From: Paulinella micropora
Taxonomy: Eukaryota > Cercozoa > Imbricatea > Euglyphida
Assembly: GCA_009731375.1 (NCBI GenBank)
Contig: BJOX01000123.1
Coordinates: 914,107-944,494 of the forward strand
Reading direction: 5' to 3'
Length of the DNA: 30,388 nucleotides
In this document: positions 20,323-30,157 of the stretch, in pieces
Layout of the letters: each line of letters starts with the position of its first letter
How positions within the stretch are numbered: position 1 is the stretch's first letter
Notes under the pieces: model-generated
Databases searched by the model: none
The model's input: the letters and a program-made list of their open reading frames with translations, nothing else
What the model was told of the DNA's origin: nothing
Made by a program: the position numbers and the translations under genes

Positions 20323-20620
20323 TTACTGCGGACAATCAAGAGGAAAAATCTTTATCGTTTTTTATTTAATACTCAAAATAAGAATTAGTGACCGGAATAA
20401 GAAATAGTACTTAATTTTGAATTAATTTTCAAATTGAGAATTAACAAGTCAGTGTCAGAAATAATAATCTCTAGAATCTGAGACTGACACTGACTTGTTA
20501 ATTCTTAATTTGAAAATTAATTCAAAGATTAAGTGCTATTTCTTATTCCGGTCACTAATTCTTATTTTGAGTATTAAATAAAAAACGATAAAGATTTTTC
20601 CTCTTGATTGTCCGCAGTAA
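20323..20620. mobile_element. Foldback / MITE-like element with arms of about 137 bp
   Basis: The ends are perfect inverted repeats starting TTACTGCGGACAATC. The two arms pair along nearly their whole length (20323-20458 with about 20484-20620) around a core of about 25 bp; I see only a few mismatches and one indel. It carries no gene. It lies inside the TATG microsatellite, so a target-site duplication cannot be read reliably. A non-autonomous DNA transposon is the likeliest identity. Confidence 0.8.
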
Positions 20621-20706
20621 TATGTATGTATGTATGCCTGAATGTATGCATGCATGCCACCATTCATGCATGCACTGACTGATGCATGTATGTATGTATG
20701 TATGTA
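20621..20706. repeat. Continuation of the TATG/TGCA microsatellite
   Basis: TATG and TGCA words resume directly after the foldback element and end near 20706, before AT-rich unique DNA. Confidence 0.85.
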
Positions 20707-21038
20707 AATGCGACACTGATGTCATTATTACCGTATGATTATTAAATTATCATCTTCAATATTAATCAAGATTATGCAAAACAAAACAACAACCAAAATT
20801 TAAAAAAAAATCAATATTAATCAGCCAATATAAATCCAGGCAATATTAATCAACCGTCTTATGATGTTAATCATTATTAATCACCAATATTAATCTGCTA
20901 ATATCACTCAATCATGTGTGAATATGAACTTGAGTCAAGTTCAACTTGAATGAATATTAATCAATATTTATCAACATAATCAAGTTATGACGGTGGCAGT
21001 TGATAATAAAACGGAACCGTTATCATAATGAAGTATTA
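20707..21038. other. AT-rich non-coding DNA with many ATATTAATC words
   Basis: No frame of interest. AATATTAATC or close variants recur at irregular spacing between about 20757 and 20970, looking like a degenerate dispersed array. Confidence 0.5.
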
Positions 21039-21412
21039 GGCCCGTTCTATGCGGGTTCTATTTCGGGCTGTCAAGCCCCAGATGGAAGATGGAAGGTGGA
21101 AGGTAATTAGCCCATACTTTCAGCTATTCATACCAGCATGAGGCAGGCACGGTTATTGCCACTGTAATCTTGACGCACACAGCTTCTCCATGTCTTATAG
21201 TACTAGTAGCTATATACAGAATACTGAGCTTGAAAATTTCTCAACTTGCTTTGCTTCGCGTCAATACTACAAAGATGACAGGGTCAGTCGGTGATAGTTT
21301 CCTGGTTGCCAGTGTTTGGTCATAAAAAATACCAAAAAAGTGCCGGCCCGAGGGCTATGTGTTATTTTCGAAAAAAATTCAACAGTGAGTCTGAGCCCGC
21401 GTAGAACGAGCC
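21039..21412. mobile_element. 374-bp element with terminal inverted repeats and TTA duplication (PIF/Harbinger-like MITE)
   Basis: The left end GGCCCGTTCTATGCGGG and the reverse complement of the right end, GGCTCGTTCTACGCGGG, match at 15 of 17 positions. TTA flanks both sides (21036-21038 and 21413-21415). A three-base TTA/TAA duplication is characteristic of PIF/Harbinger transposons. The interior has no long frame, so it would be non-autonomous. The superfamily assignment is inference from the duplication. Confidence 0.6.
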
Positions 21413-21601
21413 TTATAACGGAACTAAAAAATTGTTAGATGTAAAAACTTCACTTGAAGAAAATTAAGACAATATTAATATCATAGTACTTGAATAATTC
21501 GGTCGGGTACGGTATTCACACTGATGATTCTGGATCATACTGATAATATGATCTTATAGAGTCAGTTCAATATTATTCAACTTCAATGATGATTAGTATT
21601 A

Positions 21602-21760
21602 TTACTGTGGACATTCAAGTGGCAAAACTTCCAATCAAATTTGAATTAGTGTTCAGATTTTGAATTAGTGGTTAGAAATACAATTAATTGTCAGATATTT
21701 GATTAGTGGTCGGAAATCAAATTAGTAGTAGGATTTCAACCGAACTAATTATTAATTTTT
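21602..21760. repeat. One-ended relic related to the foldback element, with subrepeats of about 19-20 bp
   Basis: The start TTACTGTGGACATTCAAG resembles the foldback end TTACTGCGGACAATCAAG. It is followed by about five degenerate units of the form ATTAGTGGTCRGAAAT, 19-20 bp apart. No partner end is obvious downstream. Confidence 0.5.
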
Positions 21761-22211
21761 TAACTTGAAAAAAAAACTAAATTTATTAGCAGGTCCGGCG
21801 CCGGCAGAGAATCATAGTATTAATATTGATAATATTAATATAAATAATGCTCGCTGAGGCTCGGCACCGTTTATCAATACAACACACTGAGCGTTGAACT
21901 GAACACAACTAAAATGAAAATCATAAATCATATTAATATTAATATTAATAACATTAATAAGCAACATTAATATTATTAATACTTAGTATATAAACCCAAT
22001 TATCAATATTATATATAATAATATTAATTAATATATATAATTCAACTGTATTTATACATACTTTTACACAAACACTTTAATAAGAAAATACTTTCCACTC
22101 GCAGTGATGAGTGGGAAGTCAATAATAATTAGTCTACTGATGGTGATCAAGTTGGTTGTCTCAGTAGTATTAATAACAGACTGCAAGTCTTGTCATGTCC
22201 TTACTCATTAA
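21761..22211. other. Very AT-rich non-coding DNA
   Basis: Dominated by ATATTAATA-type words. I see no gene, RNA or clear repeat unit apart from the hairpin at 22090-22119. It forms the 3' flank of the minus-strand host gene. Confidence 0.5.
22090..22119 (-). terminator. Hairpin downstream of the minus-strand host gene
   Basis: ACTTTCCACTC pairs with GAGTGGGAAGT with one mismatch around an 8-base loop, about 95 bp after the gene's stop. It could form a 3'-end RNA hairpin. There is no T tract of the bacterial kind and no proof of function. Confidence 0.25.
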
Positions 22212-22955
22212 TCACTCAGAGTCACTGTCTTCCTCATTCCCAAAGCGGCTGCCTTTCTTCTCGTTATCTGAAGAAGCACTGTCCGAGGCATCCTCCGACT
22301 CTGACTCTGACGTTTCATCAGACTCAGAATCTGCATTTGTTGATTCTTCTTTGAGTTTTTGGATCAAATCAGCCTTATCCTTGCTGTTCATTTGGCTGTC
22401 CTGGTTCAACGTAAACGAATCGATGAGGACAAATTGCGCTTCAATAGTAACTTCGAATTTTTCGTACTTTTCATCATCAGGACACTCCCATGCCACTATT
22501 TCTCCTGGCAGCTTTGACTGATGAAACTTTTTCTTCAGCACCCAGGATGGTGCAAACTTTTTCGAAGCCAAGTCTTCAGCGTACCATGGCTTTGCGCTGC
22601 TTTTGCGTTTCTCACTTACACCAAAAATATGAATTGAAACTTGGCTCTTGCTGCTCACGTTTTCGGCACATAATTTCACATCCATGACCCTACCAACGTA
22701 AAATACCTCAGGCCAGCCATAACAGCGAAATCTGCGGCGCAAAGCAATCCTAGAGCGGGTAGATCCATTTCTTGAAGTTGTGTGTTGACTGCCTGCAGCT
22801 TGTTGGGATTACGACACAGACTTTGCCACTCCAAAACTTTCATGAATAGATCTTGAGGCTCTTCCGTAGTATGCTGTTCCACCTTGATCTCAGTAGACTG
22901 TTGCGCATGCACGACAGGTACGGATGGGTGGGCCTGGCCCACAGAAGTAGTAGTG

Positions 22956-23025
<70 letters not shown>

Positions 23026-24276
23026 CAGTCGGCTGTTGCCCCTTGACTGGAACGGATGAGCGGCCGCGGGCCTCAGCAGTAGTAGTAGAAACAGTAGCAG
23101 TGGCAGCAGTAGCAATAGGCTGTTCCACACTTGGTACGGATGGTCGGGCCTCAGCAGTAGTAGTAGAAACAGTAGCAATGGCAGCAGTAGCAATAGGCCG
23201 TTCCACCTTGACACTTGGTACGGATGGTCGGGCCACAGTAGCAGTAGCTGCAACAGGCTTTTGCACCTTGACAGGTACGGATGGCTGGGCCACCGCAGTA
23301 GTAGTAGTAGCAGTAGCAGTGCCAACAGTAGTATTGCCAATATGCTTTTGCTTTTTGTAGGATTCGAACTGTTCGTTGATGCGATCCAATTCATGCTCGA
23401 TATTATCAACTTCAGACAACCAGGCTTGTCGTGCGGCGGCTGCCCGGGCCTGGGGCGCAAGTAGTTTGGGCATGTTGCGACTGCCTTCATCATCATCATC
23501 ACTGTCCGAAACTATGACGTATTCCTTTTTTTCTTGCTTCTTTACAGCCAAAGCTGCGGCCGCCACCGGCATGAGCACCTTGATTGCGCCAGGATGGTGA
23601 AGATTTTTGAGCTGTCGGCGCTTCTTCCTCCCAGGTACATGAGTGTGCCCATTGCCAAAAGTGCGTTCATAGGTAGCATCGAACGGGTGCGGATCTTTGG
23701 GTAGGACGTCTTTGTGTCCATCCATCTCCTTGAAGATTTCCTCACATTCGGCCGCATACAATGCCTAAGTATGCATGCATCAACTTATGTATACGCTGCT
23801 GCCACCTCCCTTCCCCCCCCCCCCAAAAAAAACAACAAAACAAAACAAAACGAAAACAAACAAACAACAATAAATTAAACAACAACAAACAAAACAACAA
23901 CAAACAACAACAAACAACAACAAACAACAACAAACAACAACAAACAACAACAAACAACCAACAAACAACCAACAACAAACCAACAACAAACCAACAACAA
24001 ACCAACAAACAACAAACAGCAAACAACAAACAACAAACAACAAACAATAAACAAACAAAACAACAAAACAAACACAGAACAACACATGTATGTATAGCAT
24101 TGTATTTACGTATACCATGCTTCTCTTCTTGCCACGTCGTGGCTGACCAGCCTCAGCCGCCTCTTCCTTTTCTTTTTCTTCACGCCGTATTTCGAAGGCA
24201 GACTTCCAGATTTGCTGGCCCTCGTCTGGATCAAGCTTGATTTTTGTTCCTTCAGCCGTCCACGTAGATGCTGCGC
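22212..24276 (-). CDS. Host gene, at least two exons, unknown nuclear-type protein with polythreonine tract
   Basis: Exon 24276-24116 (STWTAEGTKIKLDPDEGQQI) ends at a GTATAC donor at 24115. An acceptor TTAG ending at 23765 leads in frame, phase 0, to LYAAECEEIFKEM. That exon encodes a basic cluster (PGRKKRRQLK), an acidic serine patch (VSDSDDDDEG), repeats built on PSVPVKV, and about 27 threonines from a trinucleotide repeat. Near 22760-22800 the frame changes to one reading FRCYGWPEVFYVGRVMDVK, ending in a serine/acidic tail (SESDETSESESEDASDS) with stop at 22212. The shift could be a tiny intron or a base error. Basic and acidic patches suggest a nuclear or chromatin protein, but no domain is recognised. 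The first coding exon is not identified; no in-frame ATG precedes 24276. Confidence 0.6.
22945..23024. repeat. GTA trinucleotide repeat inside the host gene
   Basis: About 26 GTA/GTG units on the plus strand, read as ACT/ACC threonine codons on the minus strand. Its length is likely to vary between individuals. Confidence 0.9.
23765..24115 (-). other. Intron of the minus-strand host gene, filled with a CAA-type repeat
   Basis: GTATAC donor and TTAG acceptor on the minus strand. The interior has a C-run near 23813-23824, an A-run, and about 190 bp of CAACAA/CAAA repeats (23870-24075). The frames through it encode only Asn/Gln or Leu/Val/Cys runs. Confidence 0.65.
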
Positions 24277-24540
24277 CTGCATATTTATTACGTAAAATTT
24301 ACATGCATTACAAGCGAAGGGGTGGCGGAGTGGTTGAATGATCACGTAGACGCAAACGCTCTGAGGGATGAAGCATACAACATCAAGAAACAGATTAACA
24401 GCAAAAAGGTGGCACTCATCAAGGCGCGAAAGAAGATGGAAAAAGTCATTCGACTAAATGCAAAAGGCAGAAACAAGCCTGATGGAGGTATATATATATG
24501 TATATATATACCACGCCTCCTGTTGTGAGAGTGAGAGTGT

Positions 24541-24603
<63 letters not shown>

Positions 24604-24857
24604 AGGAGAGAGACTCAGAGAAAGAAATGATTGTTTCTTTTGCACAGGTCTATCTTATGACGACCCGGAAGCAAACTTCAAAACAATTGCATGCAACAGC
24701 AAGAAGGAGTATGTGGCACGCGAGAGGGTGGGCGAACTTTGGCAAGAGCTCGAAGCACTTGCTGGGGACGCTGTCAACGTTTTGTGTGCATACGTGGAGA
24801 TGCAGCGCAACAAGGAACAACTCAAAAGGGTAATACTCTCTCTCTCTCTCTCTCTCT

Positions 24858-24892
<35 letters not shown>

Positions 24893-25062
24893 GTAGGGGC
24901 TACACATACACAGATTCAAACTCACACACATACAGGAATCCAAAAGTATGGAGAGCCTTCAGCCTTCAAAGTTCAGCAACGCGCTGATCAAGAAAGCTAA
25001 CGAATTCCTCCGGCTGAAATTAGGAGACGGTCTGTTTATCTTCCTCCTTTTACATTTCTAGT
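24268..25062 (+). CDS. Host gene, three exons, helical charged protein of unknown function
   Basis: Exon 1, from about 24268 or 24313 to 24487 (VDANALRDEAYNIKKQ, KALIKARKK-type helix), has a GTATAT donor at 24488. Exon 2, 24648-24829 (GLSYDDPEANF to EQLKR), follows a TGCACAG acceptor and ends at GTAATA. Exon 3 starts at 24936 after TACAG (ESKSMESLQPSKF) and either stops at 25060-25062 or splices again at GT 25030. The joins keep frame, giving about 150-165 residues rich in Lys, Glu and Leu, probably coiled-coil. The ATG at 24268 overlaps the opposite gene's exon by nine bases, so the start is uncertain. Introns hold GA and CT repeats. Confidence 0.6.
24529..24615. repeat. GA dinucleotide repeat in intron 1
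   Basis: Nearly pure GAGAGA with a few AAGAG interruptions, between the donor at 24488 and the acceptor at 24647. Confidence 0.9.
24835..24891. repeat. CT dinucleotide repeat in intron 2
   Basis: Two CT tracts separated by TAGT, just after the GTAATA donor, so the intron is pyrimidine-rich from its start. Confidence 0.9.
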
Positions 25063-25535
25063 GACATACTTTGTTGTCAATATATGTATGTTCCTGCATG
25101 CTGTCTATAAGTATGTTTTGTTTATCAATGGGAGTCTTGGACGCTACCAAGGGATCCTTGGCTAAATCATTCACACATTGCGCACAAATTTGTTGGGGAA
25201 TGGCAAAACCATACAGGATTGAGGCAAAACATCACAGGATTGAGGCAAAACATCACAGGAGGGGGGGTTTTTTTCCAGGGGGGAGAGAGAAGTTCAACAG
25301 TGTACCCAATTCCAGCAGTTGTCCCGCCAGGCTTGCCTTGAAATCCAGTGTATTGTTCTTGCTTGGTGACAGAGTAGCCATAGCTAGCAATTATTCACTT
25401 GTAGGGAACGAAAGTTCGTCAGTTTTGAGGTAGATCAGAAGGTACGGTAGGCAACGACTTGCTACCGTATACGCGCGCTTACAAACGCAGGTTTCATGGC
25501 TTTTTGCGTTTTCAATAGCTGTCATGATCAGAAAC
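25063..25535. other. Mostly unique DNA with a short 21-bp tandem repeat
   Basis: No convincing gene. AGGCAAAACATCACAGGATTG occurs about 2.5 times from about 25202 to 25260, followed by a GGGGGGGTTTTTTT run at 25261-25274. A short coding-like stretch (LDATKGSLAKSFTHCAQ) near 25137 lacks splice support. Confidence 0.4.
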
Positions 25536-25812
25536 AATTCCTCTTTGCAACGTTATATATTGTGCTTGTCTTGTGTTGTATTGTGTTGTCTTGTCTTCTA
25601 TGATAGGCTTGCATTTTTTGTTTTCCCTTTCTGTACCCTTGAAGTTCAATAACTAGAATTCCGACCCAAACCCCAATTCCTCTTTGCAACGTTGTACATT
25701 GTGTTTGTCCTGTGTTCTATTGTGTTTGTCTTGTCTTCTATGACAGGCTTGCATTTGTTGTCTTCCCTTTCTGTACCCTTGAAGTTCAATGACTAGAATT
25801 CTGACCCAAACC
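25536..25812. repeat. Tandem duplication of about 139 bp
   Basis: The unit beginning AATTCCTCTTTGCAACGTT at 25536 repeats at 25675 with roughly 90% identity, ending near GACCCAAACC in both copies. It is rich in TTGTCTTG words and non-coding. Confidence 0.85.
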
Positions 25813-25855
25813 TATCATCGCGCGAGTTTTTTTTGCTTGGGCGCTTCTGTTTCTC

Positions 25856-25989
25856 TTAGAATTTGGAAAATTTCCTTGCCTACAATGTCTTTGGTCCAAA
25901 GGGATGCAACACGGATGCGGTTGCAGCTGGCTCGTGCAGCAGAGGAAAGAGGACCAGCTGTAGCAGCACGAGAGCTGGTAATGAAGTAG
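25856..25989 (+). CDS. Possible exon, frame unresolved
   Basis: After CTTAG at 25855-25859 all three frames stay open for about 100 bases. One frame ends at a TAG after ARELVMK (25989). Another reads FLAYNVFGPKGCNTD and could splice at the GTAATG near 25979. It may be a downstream exon of the plus-strand host gene, but the evidence is weak. Confidence 0.25.
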
Positions 25990-26026
25990 GGAGCAATTTA
26001 GCGATTTTGAAGCTACTTTAATGTAA

Positions 26027-26140
26027 ATGTATGTATGTATGTATGTATGTATGTGTATATGTATATATGTATATATGTACGTATGTTACTACTCCTCTCT
26101 CTCTCTCTCTCTCTCTCTCTTCTTCTTCTTCTTCTTCTTC
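26027..26140. repeat. TATG, CT and CTT microsatellites
   Basis: TATG/TATA at 26027-26088, CT at about 26095-26120, then CTT to about 26140. Confidence 0.9.
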
Positions 26141-26789
26141 GCTTTTATTGAGAGAACAATTTTTAAAATTGGACTCAGGGCACGTCCACGTGAAAAATAT
26201 AGCTAGTAAGTTATACAGGGCCTTTATCAAAGGTGGAAACCTAGTTATTCAGTTGAGCGTATTAAGGAAGATATTAATATTAAAATTAGTATTCAGCGGC
26301 TCAGTATTAGTATTGTATTATAGTTATTAAAATTAATATTTTTGCTTAGATATATTGCGCGGTGATATATATTATTATGTTATGTTATGGGTATATGTAA
26401 TTGTAAAGCTGTATACGTAGTCGTATAACGTATGTGTGGCGACCCCCCCCCCCCCTCTCTTCTCTCTCTCTCCCTCTCTCTCTCGTCTCTCGTCTCTCGA
26501 GCTAGTTATAATTACTAGAGTTATATTTCTAGTATTTAATAATTCTTGGAAACGCGTACTCATGATCATGATCACAATCTAGAATACAGTTTTCGGTTAA
26601 TTCTGTCCCTTTTTCGGTTAAGTTTTTTTCCGCGTGTCCGTTTTGCACTTCATTTTTCACGTCCTTACATGTCAGGACAAATTTGTTCAGGAAATTTTCG
26701 GCATTTAACGGGCGTGTAAATGTCCGAAAGAACAAAAATTCCCCGATAAGAAGTTATGTCCACCTCTGACCAAAAAAATCACATATATG
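26141..26789. other. AT-rich unique DNA, no gene seen
   Basis: Includes a run of about 13 C followed by CT repeats at 26442-26490. The few short frames have no coding character. No RNA gene or transposon end is recognised. Confidence 0.5.
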
Positions 26790-26943
26790 CCGCTTGCGCT
26801 TGCTTGCTCGCTCTTGCTTGCTTGCTCGCTCTTGCTTGCTTGCTCGCTCTTGCTTGCTTGCTTGCTTGTACTCTTGCTTGCTTGCTAACTTGCTTGCTGG
26901 TTTGCTTGCTCGCTCGCTTGCATGCTCGCTAGCTTTCTCTCTC

Positions 26944-27018
<75 letters not shown>

Positions 27019-27047
27019 CAGTATCTATCTCTCTCTCTATATCTCTC

Positions 27048-27093
<46 letters not shown>

Positions 27094-27130
27094 AATGTCT
27101 CTCTCTCTCTCTACCTACCTACCTATGTAC

Positions 27131-27164
<34 letters not shown>

Positions 27165-27462
27165 CTCTCTCTCTCTCTATCTATCTACCTACCTATCTAC
27201 CTGTCTATCTATCTATCTATCTATATATCTATCTATCTATCTATCTCTCTATCTCTACCTACCTACCTATGTCTATCCATCTATCTATGTATCTATCTAT
27301 GTATCTATCTATCTATCTATCTATCTATCTTATCTATCTATCTTATCTATCTATCTTATCTATCTATCTTATCTATCTATCTTATCTATCTATCTTATCT
27401 ATCTATCTTATCTATCTTATCTATCTATCTATCTATCTATCTATTTATCTATCCATCTATCC

Positions 27463-27495
<33 letters not shown>

Positions 27496-27527
27496 ATCCA
27501 TCTATCTATCTTATCTATCTATCTATC

Positions 27528-27577
<50 letters not shown>

Positions 27578-27611
27578 CTCTCACACACACGCACACTCTT
27601 TGTCTCTCTCT

Positions 27612-27694
<83 letters not shown>

Positions 27695-27718
27695 CTACCT
27701 ACCTACCTACCTACCTAC

Positions 27719-27758
<40 letters not shown>

Positions 27759-27797
27759 TTATCTATCTATCCATCTATCTATCTATCTATATCTCTC

Positions 27798-27858
<61 letters not shown>

Positions 27859-27859
27859 G

Positions 27860-27910
<51 letters not shown>

Positions 27911-27945
27911 TACTACAACAACAACAACAACAACAACAACAACGA
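26790..27945. repeat. Pyrimidine-rich microsatellite block: CTTG, CT, CTAT, CTAC, ACT, AAC
   Basis: In order: CTTG/CTCG (26790-26934), CT and CTAT tracts (26935-27857), with CTAC runs and a recurring TATCTTATC variant near 27320-27420, ACT (about 27860-27915) and CAA (27915-27942). Long frames here encode only Leu-Ser-Ile-Tyr repeats. Confidence 0.95.
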
Positions 27946-28020
27946 ATATGTATGTATGTATGTATGTGTGTATGTATGTATGTATGTATGTATGTATGTA
28001 GGTAGGTAGGTAGTAGGTAT
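27946..28020. repeat. TATG then GTAG microsatellite
   Basis: TATG with one TGTG interruption, then about four GTAG units leading into unique sequence. Confidence 0.9.
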
Positions 28021-28252
28021 GTATGCAATTTCATCCAGTAGCATGTCTGTAGGGGGTGACTTATTGGAAAGCACGGTACTGGCTCAGGAAATCCCAGGGT
28101 CTTCACCCCCACCGACATGGGGGAAGAAGGTACCAGGGTCTGTCCCTGATCACCAGGCTTGCTCTCCAATATTCCTGCTTTGATATCTGGAAGAAATATC
28201 CAAGCTGGACCGATCAGCAAGTACAGGCAATGCTGTTACAGCTTGGATGGAC
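28021..28252. other. Unique sequence, possibly exonic, strand unresolved
   Basis: Short open frames occur on both strands. The plus strand offers FDIWKKYPSWTDQQVQ in a frame ending near 28310, and another frame offers ESTVLAQEIPGSSPP; the minus strand is open too. None has clear splice sites, so no gene is called. Confidence 0.3.
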
Positions 28253-28364
28253 TTGGGTATATCATAGACATTCACTCACTCCAAGCGTTAACATGTGCAG
28301 GCACACATGAAAACTGTTTGCTTTGTTGTGCAGATGAGAGGAGGTCGAGATGGGGCGGCGAGGA
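28253..28364 (+). repeat. 112-bp direct repeat, copy 1 (left of gap)
   Basis: Identical to 28456-28567 as far as I can read, offset 203 bp, with the second copy starting at the first base after the N run. Confidence 0.9.
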
Positions 28365-28445
28365 GAAGACTACAACGCTTGCGAAAGAAAGATCTGGGGC
28401 TCACCTTGAAGACGGCAAGCGTGACCAGCATCAACAAATATACAG
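28334..28445 (+). CDS. Possible exon cut by the gap
   Basis: After TTGTGCAG a frame reads MRGGRDGAARRRLQRL then KKDLGLTLKTASVTSINKYT up to the N run. The basic composition and the acceptor-like pyrimidine tract before it suggest a real exon. The second copy beyond the gap diverges into GATGATGAT and GA repeats after 28567, as if an alternative allele. Confidence 0.35.
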
Positions 28446-28455
28446 NNNNNNNNNN
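28446..28455. other. Assembly gap, 10 N
   Basis: Fixed-length N run between two copies of the same 112 bp. Confidence 0.99.
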
Positions 28456-28567
28456 TTGGGTATATCATAGACATTCACTCACTCCAAGCGTTAACATGTG
28501 CAGGCACACATGAAAACTGTTTGCTTTGTTGTGCAGATGAGAGGAGGTCGAGATGGGGCGGCGAGGA
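28456..28567 (+). repeat. 112-bp direct repeat, copy 2 (right of gap)
   Basis: Repeats 28253-28364 and then continues into ATGATGATG and GA repeats instead of the exon-like sequence. Confidence 0.9.
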
Positions 28568-28609
28568 TGATGATGATGATGAGAGAGAGAGAGAGAGAGA
28601 GCCTGAGAG

Positions 28610-28647
<38 letters not shown>

Positions 28648-28696
28648 AGAGAGAGAGAGAGAGCCTCGGAGAGAGAGAGAGAGAGTGAGAGAGAGT

Positions 28697-28727
<31 letters not shown>

Positions 28728-28809
28728 TGCCTCGGAGAGAGAGAGAGAGAAAGAGATGGACAAGAGGAGAGGAGAGAGGGAGAGAGGGAGAGAGGGAGAA
28801 AGGGGAAAG
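28568..28809. repeat. Purine-rich GA block with a GT tract
   Basis: GAT triplets, GA repeats, a GT run (28614-28646), then more GA with GCCTCGGA or GCCTGAGA interruptions recurring near 28599, 28662 and 28730. Confidence 0.93.
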
Positions 28810-29076
28810 ACGTACATACATACATACATACATATATACATACATATGTTACATACATATGTTACATACATACACACACATACACATACATACAGACATA
28901 CATACATACATACATACATACATCATTGCATGCGTACATGCATGCATACATACATGCAAACATGCATACATACATACATACATACATACATGCATGCATG
29001 CATGCATACATACATACATACATACATACATACATAGATATACATACATACATACACATACATACATACAATGTTA

Positions 29077-29107
<31 letters not shown>

Positions 29108-29170
29108 CATACATACATACATACTAGACATACATACATACATACATACATACATGCATACATACATATG

Positions 29171-29203
<33 letters not shown>

Positions 29204-29206
29204 GCA

Positions 29207-29237
<31 letters not shown>

Positions 29238-29262
29238 GTACATACATACATAAATACATACA

Positions 29263-29293
<31 letters not shown>

Positions 29294-29564
29294 GTACATA
29301 CATACATAAATACATACATACATACACACATACATACACATACATACATATACATACATACATTCCTACATACATACATACATACATACATACTAGACAT
29401 ACTAGACATACATACATACATACATACATACATACGTACAGAACTACGTACGTACATACATGCACATAAATACATACATACATACATACATACATGCATA
29501 AGTACATAAGTACATACATACATACATACATACTTACATACATACAGACATACATATACATACA

Positions 29565-29597
<33 letters not shown>

Positions 29598-29623
29598 GTA
29601 CATAAATACTTAAGTACATACAT

Positions 29624-29640
<17 letters not shown>
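28810..29640. repeat. CATA microsatellite, about 830 bp
   Basis: CATA with TGCA, TACACA and TAGA variants. It is the reverse-complement orientation of the TATG arrays at 18.8-20.3 kb. ACTAGACAT and ATATGTACAT words recur at intervals. Confidence 0.95.
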
Positions 29641-29654
<14 letters not shown>

Positions 29655-29819
29655 TAGACAGGCAGACAGAGAGACAGACAGACAGACACACACACGCACA
29701 CACACACACACACACACAAACACACAGACAAACACACATACACACACACACACACTAGACACTCACAGACACACACAGACAGACAGGCAGACAGACAGAC
29801 AGGCAGACAGACAGACAGG

Positions 29820-29862
<43 letters not shown>

Positions 29863-30157
29863 CACAGACAGGCAGCACAGACGGACAGTCTGAGACAGAG
29901 TCTGAGACAGACAGACAGACAGACGGACAGACAGTACTAGTCTGAGACAGAGACAGACAGACAGAAAGACGGACATGTACAGACAGAGAGACAGACAGAG
30001 AGACAGACAGAGAGACAGACAGACAGACAGAGAGACAGACAGACAGGCAGACACACACAGTGACACACACACACACACACACTCACAGACACACACACAG
30101 ACACACACACACACACACAAGATCTCTCTCTCTCTCTCTCACACACAGACAGTGCGT
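29641..30157. repeat. CA and CAGA microsatellite block
   Basis: CA tracts, then CAGA/CAGG repeats (29763-30055) with a TCTGAGACAGAG unit recurring near 29888, 29901 and 29940, then CA again and a short CT tract. Confidence 0.95.

Noticed and set aside
18071-20335. Very long open frames on both strands (up to about 480 codons) of Met-Tyr-Val-Cys or His-Thr-Tyr-Ile
   Set aside because: They are the mechanical translation of a stop-free TATG/CATA microsatellite and have no protein-like composition.
23761-24240. Asn/Gln-rich frame and its antisense Leu/Val/Cys-rich frames
   Set aside because: They arise from the CAA repeat inside a GT-AG intron.
24316-24340. tRNA A-box-like TGGCGGAGTGG
   Set aside because: No B box, no anticodon arm and no acceptor pairing follow; the stretch lies in a protein-coding frame.
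26794-28005. 403-codon frame of Leu-Ser-Ile-Tyr repeats
   Set aside because: It is the translation of CTAT/CT microsatellites, with all three frames open.
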